A DNA stretch of 64,000 nt. Source: Guillardia theta CCMP2712 (lineage: Eukaryota > Cryptophyceae > Pyrenomonadales > Geminigeraceae). Within the stretch, counting starts at the first letter, position 1. Each line of letters begins with the position of its first letter. A program made the position numbers and the translations under genes. The stretch spans positions 193,513 through 257,512 of the forward strand of contig NW_005434625.1 in assembly GCF_000315625.1 (NCBI RefSeq). Direction: 5' to 3'. Below the pieces are notes generated by a model that searched no databases, was not told where the DNA came from, and saw only the letters and a program-made list of their open reading frames with translations. Positions 31,507-43,358 of this stretch are shown here, in pieces.

Positions 31507-34463
31507 CTTGTTCCTGTGAGGAAAACCCTTATCAGCTTGCAGACCTCTGGGGCCTTTCACGTCCCTCCCCCTTCCCCAACACAGTCAGTCCAACCAAGGT
31601 CCTCTTCCTGCCCTATCTGCTCCCTCCCTCCCTCCCTCCCTCTCATGATTCCAGCTACAGCGAAGTCTTTGAAGTGCTTTGCAGCAGCCACCCTTTTGCT
31701 CACCCACCCTCAGCGTCTTCCTCCTGTACATCTTCTTCCTTGTCTTTTGCCGTCCTCCTCTGCTGAAGTAGTTCCCTACCTCATCTCACTCCTCCTCCTC
31801 CTCCTCCTCCTCCTCCTCCTCCTCATCCCTCTTTCGCATCTTTCTGCCTCGGCATTTTCGGGGAGCTCATTTCGCGCGCCCCTAGCCATTTGTCGCCTTC
31901 CCTCTATGGAGAGTGGTCACCCATATTCCCGGATGCCAAGTTCCCTCGACTCGTCGGTCAGACCGACGGGCGGCGCCCGGCCGGTGGCGGCTGACTGGCA
32001 GTGTGACCGTTTGACTCAGTACTGAGTTTTTTAACTTAACTTTGAGTAAACCGTGAGGTACGAGCACCACACTAGTAGAGTGCCTCACAGAGTCTCCTCT
32101 CCTGATTACGGTGCCCGGCCCGCGGCCCCCGGCCGGGGCAGCGTATTATCCAGTGAGTAGCCTCACTGACCTATAGCCGGGCAGGACTCTGGCCGGGCGC
32201 CCGGCGCCATACGGAGTAGTACTACCGCGTCACGGTCACGGTAGTACGGTATCATGAGTCATCATGATCATACCGTCGGTATACCGGGGCGTACCGTACC
32301 GGCGTATCACCGTACCGTACGGTACGGTGCCACCGACACTCCGGTGACTCCATAGCGTTGCCTTTCTCAATTGACCTTGGAGCTCTAAAACGTTTCGCGG
32401 TGAGGGTGGTAGATTCAAATCCACGCATACCACGCCTCATGTGGGGGCGGGGTGGGTCTTCCGACCGTGTTACGGTAGTACTGAGTGCACTGGGAACATT
32501 ACGACGTCATGATCTTGAAATTTCAACCGGTCCATTTCTTTCTGAACCGGGGGCCCGGGGGGGTACGGGACGGTACCGTGCGCGATAGTGACGGTTGAAG
32601 GCGGCTGGTCGGGCCCGGCCCGGGGGCGATTGAGTTGCAAGCCTCGGAACTTTATGGCAGGCTGAGGGCTGACTCGGATCATAAGGCGGCTTGCGGGTGC
32701 GTTTGAATTCATTGAGGCTGAAGAACTATGGTACTACATGACGTTAGTACAACAGTTGGGCAAGAACAGTCGAATCTTCAGCTAAAGAGAGTTGCAGGCA
32801 CGGCAGTGTCGAGTCCTGCCAGCATGGCACTCAAGTCTTCAGCACTGTTTCGGCTCAGCACCGACGAGGAACGGGAGCAAGTCAACAGGCAGTAGAAGAG
32901 CACTAGGCAAGAATGCATAACAAATGGATCAGGAGCAGGGATTCTCAGCGACGACAAAGGACAGAAGAAGGAACACGATCGCTTCAAGAGAAACCTTGAG
33001 AGGAAGAGGAGAACAAATGCAACAGGAAACGAACAATTTCACCAAGAAGCAGCCGCCAACAACATTAGTGCAACTAGCAAGCTACATCATGGGAAGAGTA
33101 CACGCTCGAACAGCTCAAGACGAGCTGGAAGGGTTGGAGCACGATCCACGTGAGCTACATGACTTCATCATGCAAAGGAAGCATGCAAGTTGAATCAGCG
33201 AAGGAGGAAGGGACAAAGTCAGGGGAAGAACGTGATCGAGTAATGATGAGGAAGATGAGAACCCGATAAGGCAGAGGTGGTTCTGGAAAAATGGTGATCG
33301 TCCATCGCATGGTAAATGTAGCATCATCAACAGTATCAGGCAGTAGAGTCGGAGGATCAAACTTTAGATTAATGTGATTATGATATGAAGCGAAGGGAAG
33401 AGGATGGGTATCAGACACGACTTGAGGAAAACAGTGTAATCGAGGATGAGAAACAGCTTGATCACGATGAACGTACTCAGTAGCAGCAGCAGCCGCATCA
33501 GCATCAACATCTGCTAGCATTTCAGGTTCCATTGCAATCAGTGTTGTTGAGTAAATCCTCAAAGGGATCTACTACACGCGGAGACCACCCCCCTACCCAC
33601 ACTCCTAGATCCCCACCCCACCTACATATTACCCTACCCCTCCCAAACATGTTCTACCCCCACAAATCGTCATAGCCAACCAACCCCACCTCTATACATT
33701 AGATGGATACCCGCCACCTCAATCGTTCTTTGTATGACCCCACCCCTAGCTGGGTAAGAGGGCCTGTAACCCTTATGTATAAATTGATCACCACCCCCAC
33801 CTGCTTATCGTAGACCACTTGCTGTGACTACCTTAAGTTGGACCATTCACCACCGGTTTGTGCTAGGTACCCTACCCCTGTAAGCTAATACCCCCTACCC
33901 CAAACTCGCCCTCTGCAGCCATGCACGTTCAGGTTCGCTACGCCGCCATACCACCTCTTCCCCTTGCCGTGCGACTTCTTGCCCGACCCCGCTCTTCGCA
34001 ACCTCCTCCTCCTCCCACCTGTTGCTCTACGAACTTGGACCCCAACTCCAGTCCAATCTTTTCATCTATGCCTCATTAACTTGTACAACCCGCTTCCCTC
34101 GCTGTTGTCTCCCTCGTGGTTGTTCGAAACCGTCTCCTCATCGTCAGTACACTCTTACCATCCTTTCCCCCTCGAACTTGAAGTCATACTTGCATGCTTG
34201 GACCTTTTAATGGTCATCTTTGCATCTCTGCAAATCGTTTGCTTGGCCTTCGACCTCTCTCGCCACACCTCGTGCTCCCAACTGATTTCCAAAGATGCTT
34301 ATAGTCCCGTGTAATGATTCAGCTAGCTAGTGTGAGACATGTATTGTCCCTGTTATTCGTAGGCAGTTGTTCACCTCCTCTGAACCAGGCTCACCTGTCT
34401 TCTTCCTAAAATCCTTTTCAGTTGCAGATTGAGTAGGATTCAGGGGCTTGGAAGAAGACAGGC
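31507..34463. other. Long intergenic region with repeats
   Basis: Contains (CCCT)n at 31620-31644, (CTC)n at 31790-31825, GC-rich islands at 31955-32345 and 32440-32660 with palindromic CGGTACCGTACGG words, and a TACCC-rich repeat at 33570-33905. A minus-strand frame at 33155-33562 and a plus-strand frame at 32924-33193 are open but show no motif or exon chain. Confidence 0.5.
33570..33905. repeat. Dispersed TACCC-rich repeat
   Basis: CTACCC, ACCCCACC and TACCCC recur at short irregular intervals. It appears related to the stretches at 7905-7945, 21168-21250, 26090-26380, 41945-42000, 48285-48325, 53950-54045 and 55575-55680. Confidence 0.55.
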
Positions 34464-36074
34464 ATGACTGATTATCATTTCTTTTATCGCCGCATGTGCG
34501 AGAGATCAAGAACAACACCTGAAATGCTCCGTCGCAAGGACGTTTCGAAGTCCACCAGTGCTACCATGGGAGCAGCAAGCGAACGTCGAATAGTGATTCC
34601 GCATGCCGAAGAAGGGGAGTATGGGGAGGACGGATTGAACTACATGGGCCACATGGTTGCTGGCAGCATAGCGGGCATGTCGGAGCATGCGATCATGTAC
34701 CCAGCTGATACGATCAAGACTCGGATGCAAGTCACTGCCAGCAGACACCAGCCGCAGTACGGCGGGGTCTACAACGCTCTATCGCTCATCCTCAAGAACG
34801 AAGGCGTCTTTGGGATTTATCGAGGGGTTGGTGCAGTTCTCTTGGGCGCTATTCCAGGTCTTGTGGCATGTGGGGGGGTGTACATGCCATAAAGGGTTTC
34901 GTAGGACATGCCATGCATTTCGCTGTTTACGAGGCGGCAAAGCAGCGACTGGGAGGCTCGCACACGTCGTCTGGACGAGTAAGGAGAGGAGAGAGTTGTG
35001 GGTGTTCTGAGAGCAGCACCAAAGGGAAGCAGTCATCTTCAGCACATGGTAGCTGACATGATGTCTGGATCTGCGGCTACTCTCGTTCACGATGGGTGAG
35101 AAGCGTCGGAGGTTTGGGCGAGTCGCTCACTCCGGTTCTCAGGATCTCCACGCCTGTGGACGTGGTGAAGCAGAGGATGCAGCTCTACGGCTCCAGGAAG
35201 ATGTACGGAGACAGACTGTTCGAGTGCATCCAGAACATTTACAAGTGAATACTCATGGATGCTCCATTGCTGTTCTTTGACTGGGTTGATTCGTGACGAC
35301 AGAGAGGGAGGAGTAAGGCAGTTTTACCTTTCTTACCCCACCACCGTGGCGATGAACATTCCCGTCTTTGCCGTATACTTTGCAACCTATGAAAAAGTGA
35401 TCAGCAATCGTGGTGATGCCCCGAACTAAACGAGCAAGCGCAGGTCAAGAAAACCATCGCTCCTCATATTGCAACAAATCTCGACGAAGGAACTTTCAAC
35501 CCTCAGGTTCTTTTGAAGCTGATGATCCTGCGGAGGTTCCTGACCTTCTCTCAAGGTCCATTGCGTGGCCGGAGGCATGGCAGGCGCTATTGCTGCAGCT
35601 TGCTCGAACCCCCTCGACGTCATCAAGACAAGATTGCAAACGCAGGTGACGGAAGCACTTGGAATGACTTTGAAGTCTGACGTTGGATCCGATCGACTGG
35701 ATCAGGTCACGAGTTACGAAATGAGTGGAGAAAAGAAGATGGAGTTCTCGGGCCCACGACAGGTGACGCTTGAGAGGGAGGAAGGAGACTGAGAAGCCTT
35801 GCAGGTTGTTCAGCATCTGATGAAGACTGAGGGCGTACGAGGATTCCTAAGAGGAGTTGGAGCAAGAGTGAGTTGAGGGCGGGGAAATGGGTTGAGCTGA
35901 TGCGGTCCTACGAAAGATGCTCTATCAAGCTCCGGGGGCGGCAGTCTGCTGGGTCACATACGAATACATGAAGTGAGCCGTCCTGTGCGCACACCGGAGC
36001 TCATGCGTTATGGCAGGCACATCCTCGAATCATCGCTATTCGGAACTTTCTTCTTGGACGATGATGACGACTGA
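34464..36074 (+). CDS. Mitoferrin-type mitochondrial iron carrier (SLC25 family), ten exons
   Basis: Inner-membrane carrier importing iron for Fe-S cluster and haem synthesis. Exons 34464-34857, 34905-34978, 35043-35095, 35143-35244, 35303-35396, 35444-35506, 35556-35762, 35805-35867, 35917-35972 and 36017-36074 join in phase (introns 42-64 nt) to 387 residues. The three carrier repeats each show the signature helix: YPADTIKTRMQ, TPVDVVKQRMQ and NPLDVIKTRLQ. Family features of mitoferrins include MVAGSIAGMSEHAIMYP, GHAMHFAVYE and FYLSYPTTVAMNIP. An insertion of about 40 residues (ALGMTLKSDVG to MEFSGPRQ) follows the third signature; it could instead be an intron. The protein ends in an acidic Asp run. 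Translation may begin at 34464 or at the inner ATG at 34566. Confidence 0.92.
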
Positions 36075-36165
36075 GTCAACCTACATGTTGTGATGGAAGC
36101 AGGCAGGAGTTCTCATCCTTTACAAGATGTTCTTACATATGCGAAGACCTCTTCCTTTGACACCC

Positions 36166-37567
36166 TTAAGAGAACATCACGAGGACTTGTTTCTGAGTTG
36201 CCATCACAGGATCGTCTACCGTTAGCTCAACTCCGCTCGATCGGATCCACGAGCTAATGGGATGGTCCAAGTTCTCCCGCGTCCTCTCGTAGATGCTCTT
36301 CACATGAGGGTTGTAGATGGTCTTCATGCCGGAAGTTGTGTCCGCCGGAACTGAGATCGCCGGGTTCTTGAGCCGCAGCCGCGAGTCTTCCTTCATCAGC
36401 TCGATGAGCTGAGCGACGGTGATGTCCTCATGCACATGGATCTTCACCGCCTTCCGTCCGCAGACAGGACAGTCATCCTTCCTCTCGTGAGAGAGTGTGT
36501 TGGTGTAGATCGCGTCTCCTCCCTGGTACATCATATAGTGCCCTCCACTCTCCGTGCTCATGTGCCTCGACACCGCAGTCGCAAGCTTGAGAACTTCGTT
36601 TGCACAGGCCGCAGCGACGATGGCGTTAGTGGCAGCGATGGCTGGAATGATCCTCTTGGCAACGCCCTGGGTGAACTTGAGCGTCACCCCCTCGATCCCG
36701 AACTGCTGTGCTCGTTTCAGCGCCGTCTCGTAGAGCCACTGCATGTGCTTGGGGTCGTCGCACTCGAGGTCGGTGTCGTCACCGAAAGGCCTCACACGGT
36801 CCCACTCCAGCTGCTTCGCCCACTCCACACAGTGCGCGGGGGTGCGCGGGATGTCGGCGAGGGTGCACATGGGGAAGTTGACCTGAGGGGGGAAGAGGGG
36901 GAGGATGCACTCGAAGCAGGGAGTCACGAAGGGGTAGATAACATTGACGTGGCCGGCAAGACCCTCCGTCCCTCCGTCGACCATCGGGATGTTGGTGCCT
37001 GGCTCTATGTTCCCGTCATCGTCGAACTGCGCGAGGCTGCAGACCATGTCATTCATCCACCTCCTCGCCTCCAGCGAGTCCAGCCCGAGGACGATAATCT
37101 GGAACTGCTGGTAAAAGTCAGCGTCCTTCTCCTGGATCTTGCAGAAGTGCGGGGTGACGCTGGCGCCGGGGACGCGCTTGTTGATGAAGTTGGCTGCCAC
37201 AACGGCCTTGGACTGACCCACGTCGCACTTTCTGAACAGGAACTGACGGTTCAAGTTGGTGACCTCAATCGTGTCCATATCGATCACGTCGATGTTGAGA
37301 AAGCCAAGGAGGGTGAGATCTTTCAGCAGCTCGCATCCCAGCCCTCCAGCTCCAACCACAAGCACTCGGATCAGGTTGTGCAGGAGCTCCTTGGTCTCAT
37401 CGCCAGGAAAGAAGTTCGGGCCCGCGCTCGGACCTAGGACGGCCCAGGATCAGTCGTGTCCTTGCTGCCAGCGTTGCCTCACCTGGTCGGGAGAGCAGGC
37501 GATACAGATCCTCCCACCGACGATCAGGATCGATGTCAACTCGCATCTCGACGTCAGTTGATGCCAT
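36166..37567 (-). CDS. UBA3: NEDD8-activating enzyme E1 catalytic subunit (UBA3-like)
   Basis: Activates NEDD8 by adenylation and thioester transfer, for cullin neddylation. Exon 1 (37567-37483) and exon 2 (37433-36166), separated by a 49-nt intron, give 450 residues, close to the usual length. The N-terminus has RRWEDLYRLLSRPGP, typical of UBA3. The nucleotide site is VLVVGAGGLGCELLKDL, followed by NLNRQFLFR and DVGQSKA. The catalytic cysteine is in FPMCTLADIPRTPAHCVEWA. A CPVC pair near residue 360 together with CFEC fits the structural zinc site, and the C-terminal ubiquitin-fold domain follows (LTVDDPVMATQKQVL). The gene is convergent with the mitoferrin gene, 91 bp apart. Confidence 0.95.
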
Positions 37568-39062
37568 CTCGACCACCTCAAGAGTCTAGCGAGCATGACA
37601 GGTCAGATCACAGCGGCGGAGCGCTATAGCCTCCCTACGCACTATTGGAACCAGATTGGCCCGCTTCCTTACAGTCTTCTGATCTCATGATTGCATTACC
37701 AGACCCATGGCAATGAAGCTCTGGCTACGAGATCATTCTCGGATGCTCGCTCGCTCCCTGAACCCCTCTATCTACAACTTCCTTGACCGTCAACTCCCTG
37801 CTCCAACTAATCTTCCTGTCAACCTCCTGTGTTGTTTCGAGCACGCCGATCAGAACAGCTCCCCTCCTCCTCCTCTCTTGCCACCAGGTTCTTCGCCTGA
37901 CATTTTGCCCCTCTTCTTGTTCCCTGCACTCCTTCCTCTCTGGATCCTCCCCTCCCTCCAGTCCTCTGCCTTTGCTCCCTCCTCCCATTCATCTTCTGCT
38001 CCTATGAGTCTTATTCGTCAGCTCCCAATATTCCCCTTCCCTTCTCCTCTTGCTCTTCTTCTTCCTGCCTCCTCTCCTCCCCCCCTCTCCTTCATCCTCC
38101 TCCTCCTGCCTCTTCCTCTCCCCTGACGCCTAGCATGTCTGTGAGGATGCTCTGAGTGACCTGCACATGTAACCGCCCATAACGGCTCGAATCAGGCGGG
38201 CCTGAGTGACCACTGCCGATCGTCAGTGACGCCGGGGCCGGCCGGGCCCAATCCGAGTCGGCCGAGGGCCGGGCATTGGCAAACTGTTAACTTAAGTTAC
38301 GCAGGCTCGCCGGCCTTGAGCCTCTGACTCAGGTCCCGCCATTCACCAAGCTCAACTTGCGTGAAGTTTAATGCCGGTTGCACTTCGGAACTACAGCACT
38401 AGTGACTCAGGCTTAGTAGGCTCAGTTGAGGCCGGCCGCCCGGCGGCGCCCGGCGGCGCGCGGCGCGGCCCCCGGGCCCCGGGCCCCGGTGAGTCCCGGT
38501 CGCTCGGAACTTTCGAAGTTCCGGCGGGCCGCGACCGTCCGACCGTTCACATTGAAGGCTAACGTCGGACCGGGCCTCCGATACTGCGCTCAGCCTGGCG
38601 CAAGCCGCCATCGTGACCGCCGCGCCATGCAATCATGAATGATTGGCCGGGTGTCACAAGTATGACCGGCCCGGTACTCGCTTTGGCGGCCACCGTGGCA
38701 CTGCCCGCCGAACAATCCGATTTAAGGCCGCGCTCACCGTCACGCCTGAGCCCGGCGGCGGCTGAGCCTGAGCCTGGCACGGTTCACGGTTCATGCAACT
38801 CAACAGCCGCCGCCGCTGGCAAAGTGCCGCTGTGCGCCGGCTGCTGTACGGTACCCGCCAGCCGGCCGGCCGTCGGGTTGGCGGCGCGGCGAGGCTTGTT
38901 CACCAACAATTCCCACTGTGCTCATCGGATGAGGCAATCGCCGTCTTGGCATCAACCTGCTCCGCCCTCACTCCCAGAACACTTACTTCACATACAGAGC
39001 AGTCAGGTGTACTGCAAGTCAAAAGGAGCCGCTGGTTGGAGGCCTCAAAAGGCTTCCTGCTC
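37568..39062. other. Intergenic region: pyrimidine-rich tract and GC island
   Basis: 37860-38125 is a CT-rich stretch giving misleading Pro/Leu/Ser frames. 38160-38900 is a GC-rich island with palindromic GGCGCGCGGCGCGG and GGGCCCCGGGCC words. No gene is supported. Confidence 0.5.
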
Positions 39063-40782
39063 TCAGACTCTGCCAGCATTGCCGCTGGCTGGATTAATAG
39101 CTGAGTCTCCAGCTGTCAGAGTCTCCTCGGTACAATGCTCGGTCTCTCCAAGGGCAGCCTCCACGTCTACAGGCGTTGCGGCTGGTGCTGGTGCTGGTGC
39201 TGCGACCTGCAAGCCGACTGCCGTTGAATCAGGAGCCGATGGCGTGGCTCCATGTACGACAGCGAGTTCAACATCGAATTCGCGCTTCAACCAAAAGTAG
39301 TTGGCATACACTGAAACAAGATGTCAGGCCTTTGCATGCAGATCAACAGCCGCACTGACCAATCCAGAAGCTTCCAACGAAAGAGATGACGGCGCTGGCG
39401 ATCGCTACTCCAAACCCAGATCTGCCAGTAAGGGTAAGAGGATCGAATGACGCACAGCAAGCGTAGTGGCAGCGACTCACCCTACTCGAGCTACTGCAGA
39501 TTTGCTGCTTGTAGCACCCTGGCACAGTGCATCAGTATCTTCACAACGGAACACGCACTGAAAACGTACAAAGAAATAGGCATTCACTTGGCCCTGAAAG
39601 TTGAGCTCCTTCCAAGCTCGTGAGGAGAAAGAGTTCAAAAATTGCAAAACGTGATCACACCTGCCAAGGGTATGTCGATGAGATGGCAGCACCATATGCG
39701 ATCACTGCGATGATGTTGAGAAGTGAAGAGAACAAGCCAGGAATCAACATAAGCTATAGACAATCAGTTCAGAATGCAGCCTCTTTTAGCAAGGTGCATA
39801 CCTTCATTTTGGTGCTGCAGAAATGGCACAAAGCAAGGGCAACAAGCGCGGAAAATGATGAGATCACTAGTAGACTCAGTACCCCTTTGCCTCCTGTTCA
39901 GTCGAGAGAGCTCTTGAATCAGCTCCGTGCCAGGGTATCACACAGCAATCGTTTACCAACACATACAGACTTCACGCGCCAATTGGCTTGCATGTCATAG
40001 AAAGCTTTTGAAGTCATGGCTTCAAGCGCCTGCAAAGAATTAGAGAAACACGAAAGTTTCTTGACTGTAGACCGAGCAGCTGTAGGTCTGCTGTTCTTGA
40101 CTCGCCTTGAAAGGGTCGCACCAAATTTGTTTGCATACTTGACTGAACGACAGTCACGAAGCTACAAGAGACTAGCTCACTGGAGACCTGCTGACATCTT
40201 CCGCATTCTTCACGGCAGGGAACTCATCTACTCCACCGACTTGGCAGGACCACTGTAGCAACAAACAAACTTCAGCGAAAAGAAAAACGATCTCTTTGTC
40301 TTGAAAGGCAGAAGAGGGCACCTTGTTTGCGGATATCCAGTAGTTTGCTTGAAATACTGATGCACAGCTTGCCGTCTGATTTTGATTGTTGTTGTTTTGC
40401 ACTAGCCGACTTGTGAGTGCGTTCGATGGTCGTCAGAAAGCAATGTTTACATATCTGAATCATGTCTTCATACTTGACGACTCCATGCACAGAATAGTCC
40501 TCTGCGCTGAAGATCGTGAACGACTGCGGGATAAATGTCCGATCTCCAAAGTAAAGTGTTTGTTCAACTCTGCAGAGAGATGAGTCTTCACTACTTGAAG
40601 AAACAAAGTCACGACCTGAACCAGGTTAAAGCTCCAATCGATACAAAATTCAAGAGAGCCACGAGTGTAAAGAGGAGGGATGCCACCAGTTTAATGAACC
40701 TACAGCCCTCAGTCCCTATGGGTCCAACTCAGATAGGTTTGGCACACCTCGACCTCTGCAATTCGCTGCTCAAGCACGCCAT
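39063..40782 (-). CDS. Four-pass membrane protein, eleven exons
   Basis: Unrecognised family with a claudin/tetraspan-like layout. Exons 40782-40754, 40699-40616, 40569-40451, 40375-40322, 40239-40196, 40161-39957, 39893-39802, 39753-39661, 39608-39481, 39421-39360 and 39310-39063 join in phase to 385 residues. Predicted spans: VASLLFTLVALLNFVSIGAL near the N-terminus, VLSLLVISSFSALVALALC, GLFSSLLNIIAVIAYGAAI and GFGVAIASAVISFVGSFWIV. Between spans 1 and 2 lies a long hydrophilic loop of roughly 130 residues; a shorter loop with paired cysteines (VFRCEDTDALC) lies between spans 3 and 4. The C-terminus is Ala/Pro-rich and acidic. A 30-nt in-frame segment at about 39553-39582 (gtgaat..tttcag) may be a further intron. 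Function unknown. Confidence 0.7.
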
Positions 40783-42335
40783 GGTCGCAAGTGTGAGGTG
40801 GGAGAGGTTGTTTCAACCACGTCCGGCCTCAACAAACTAACCAAGCAGGCGACATCAAGGCCTACAATAGGGAAAGAAAGTGTCAAACACTCATATTAAC
40901 CCAATGGAGCAATGGAGCACAGGTCAAAACAATGTCGCCGTCATATCAGCATTGTTTGGATCGTGAGTGTCAGGCCCTTCATTCTTGCAAGCATATACGC
41001 ACGTGTTCTTCCTCTGCAATTTGATTTTGTTCCCTGTAAAGTCCTAAAGGACCCTCCCATGTTTCTTGACATCCGAAACGAATCCCCCCATTCCCCAGGC
41101 CTCCCTTGACACACCCTTCCTTCCACCATGTCCCCTCTCGATGCACCGTAGTTCGTGTGAGTCACTATCTGCGCTCGTTCCTCTGCTCGTTGCTCAGCCT
41201 CCATCATCGTCCAGCCATATCAGCCGGATAGCCTCCCATCCCCGCGTCACGTCCCTCTGCGTCCGGTTGTATCCCCGGCATCAGTGCTGTAGTGAATTTT
41301 TCACTTAACTTTGAGTAAAAGTGCAACAATGGCCCGGGGCTCCCGGGCAGTAGTGATCGCCCGGGAGAGACGGGCCCCGGGCCCTATCCGGCGAGCCGTG
41401 CTCATTTGGTCTGCCAGCGACCCTGGTACTCTTTCCTCATATCCGTGAGTGTACGGGGATGTCAGCAAGCTAAAAATGCTTCAGTTTTTATTTGGCACGG
41501 GTCAGACCTTGAGCTGTAAAATTGGTACTAAAAATTATTGGCTGACACTTCTGTTCCCATACAATGTTTTAAAGACAGGAGTTAATGGTCTCAAAAATTG
41601 AAAAAGAAAGTGTTGGATTATTACTACAATTGTACAGTGGCATCCGTGAAATGGAGGACCCCAGTTCTGAGGCTCGATTATCGGGTGGTTTATACTGGTG
41701 GCCGTGCGCTACGTATCGCAACGGTTCAGGAGAAGTAGGACAATTATCCATAAGTTCTTGAAGCAACTATTATGGGGGTCGAAATGTACAGTCGCTCCTC
41801 TCGTGAAGTTTCAAATATACCACATATTTTCCCTACACTCAAAACCATTTCGGATTTTGAAGAAAATTCCAATACGAGCTTTTGAAGGGCAGCAGAACTT
41901 CTCAGAGGGAACATGGAATACAACCACCCGTCGGTCTTCCCAATTGGCCCATGACAAGGTAGGGTAGGGTGGGTCAGGGGATTCGTCAGGGTGGATCCCC
42001 TGACCCACTCCGAGAGGTAGCTCGGGTAGCCAAGATCATGGCGTTGAAGCAGCCGATCTCCCGACAGCCAGTCTTGTGATCGCCTTCCCTGCACCCCGCC
42101 AGTCTTGTGCTAGCCCTTGGCGGTCTTAAGCTCCTGCTCGCTACCGGCCTTACAGCCCGCAGTGTCTGACTGCTCTGCCTTGCCCTCTCCGCTCAGCATT
42201 GTGCTGCAGTGGTTGCGTGTTGTATTCTTTCTAGCCCTCTCGAACAGACCCTGGAGTAGTCTTAGGTGGGTCAGTTTTCCTGGCTGGTTGCTTACCTGCT
42301 AATCTGGGAGTCAATCTTGACAGCTGTTTAGTCAC
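40783..42335. other. Intergenic region
   Basis: Includes a short GC-rich island (41320-41420) and a GGTAGGG-type repeat (41945-42000). No exon chain seen. Confidence 0.45.
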
Positions 42336-43241
42336 ATGTTGCATACTGGCACAGAGACGAGGCATTCCTTCGCTTCGATGCCGGAGAAATGTCAAAGTTC
42401 TTACCCCCCGCCTCCTTTCAAACATCTAGAGAACCGATCGAGGATAAAAGAGATCACATCTGGATTCAGATTCCGTTCTGAAAACAATTTTGAAGCAAAA
42501 CCAACTTATCGTAAGGTCTCCCCAGTGAAGAAACATGGTTCATTCAACTGCGTGCCATTAAGAAGAGCGCTGGATTCAGCTTTGTGTCCAGAGAGTGCAA
42601 AAGGCGATGCTCAAGCACAGACAGACTTGAATTACACGGGGTCCAAGGTCAATGAACGAGGGGATCAAGCATGGGACGTCAGTCGTACCATTCAACAGTT
42701 TCCGATTGAGGTGCTTGCGAAGCGTGGAAGACTGACGGTTGAGGCAAATGAGCCCTTCTTCATTGTTAGTATTGACGGACCTGGAACTGCGCTTCTCGGC
42801 AAGTCTTCGTCTGCTGTAGTTGGACGTATGGTCAAGTCTGTGAACTGGGATAGTGATCGAAGCAACCAGATGTATGAAGCGGCAAAGCTCACAAGGAGGA
42901 ATCCATCGAGCAAGACGTTCTTGACTCTTCCAAGGCAAGGGAAACCCACGTTAATGGTAGCATTCCAGCCAAGTCCTCACTTGGTTGGGGATGGAAGACT
43001 TGAGATTCTGCTATTTCCGATGCCAGCTGATTGTGATCTTGACTTGGCGGAACCAGTGGTGGAAATAGATCGCGACCCTTCGCCTGCGAGCCGTGGAGAG
43101 CATCGAACCGATGAAAGAGACAGCCCGGACTTGTGCTTGTGGATTTCGGATGAAGAAGTCTGCGAGTTAGAAGGTGATGAAAGAGAGTTTGACTACGTAG
43201 CAGAAATCTCAGTAGACTGCGAGGGGTATTGCTCTAGTTGA
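42336..43241 (+). CDS. PAS-like domain protein, paralogue A
   Basis: A 301-residue open frame without visible introns. The central part (about residues 128-235) has EPFFIVSIDGPGTALLGKSS, VVGRMVKSV and RLEILLFPMP, which fit the strand-helix-strand pattern of PAS sensor domains (an approach residue pattern like pFfIvhvn and a GR step). The neighbouring minus-strand gene has matching blocks in the same order. The N-terminal 100 residues are basic and Ser/Pro-rich; the C-terminus is acidic and ends SPDLCLWISDEEV. PAS assignment is from pattern alone; no cofactor-binding residue can be named. The ATG at 42336 is the first in frame, but an upstream exon is possible. Confidence 0.65.
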   Translation: MLHTGTETRHSFASMPEKCQSSYPPPPFKHLENRSRIKEITSGFRFRSENNFEAKPTYRKVSPVKKHGSFNCVPLRRALDSALCPESAKGDAQAQTDLNYTGSKVNERGDQAWDVSRTIQQFPIEVLAKRGRLTVEANEPFFIVSIDGPGTALLGKSSSAVVGRMVKSVNWDSDRSNQMYEAAKLTRRNPSSKTFLTLPRQGKPTLMVAFQPSPHLVGDGRLEILLFPMPADCDLDLAEPVVEIDRDPSPASRGEHRTDERDSPDLCLWISDEEVCELEGDEREFDYVAEISVDCEGYCSS

Positions 43242-43358
43242 TGTAAAACAACTACTTTCTGCCTGTACATGCTTTTTTTTATTTTCCTTGGATCTGGCAT
43301 ACATCATGCATATGTAACTTGACCGAGATTAAGGCATCATAGAGAAATCCTGATCGTA

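Noticed and set aside
32395-32440. TTCAAATCC, resembling a tRNA T-arm (also near 2915)
   Set aside because: No matching acceptor, D or anticodon stems could be drawn around either.
36430-37437. Long plus-strand open frame of 335 codons
   Set aside because: It is exactly antisense to the UBA3 gene, whose motifs are unambiguous; the frame is open because of GC-rich codon use.
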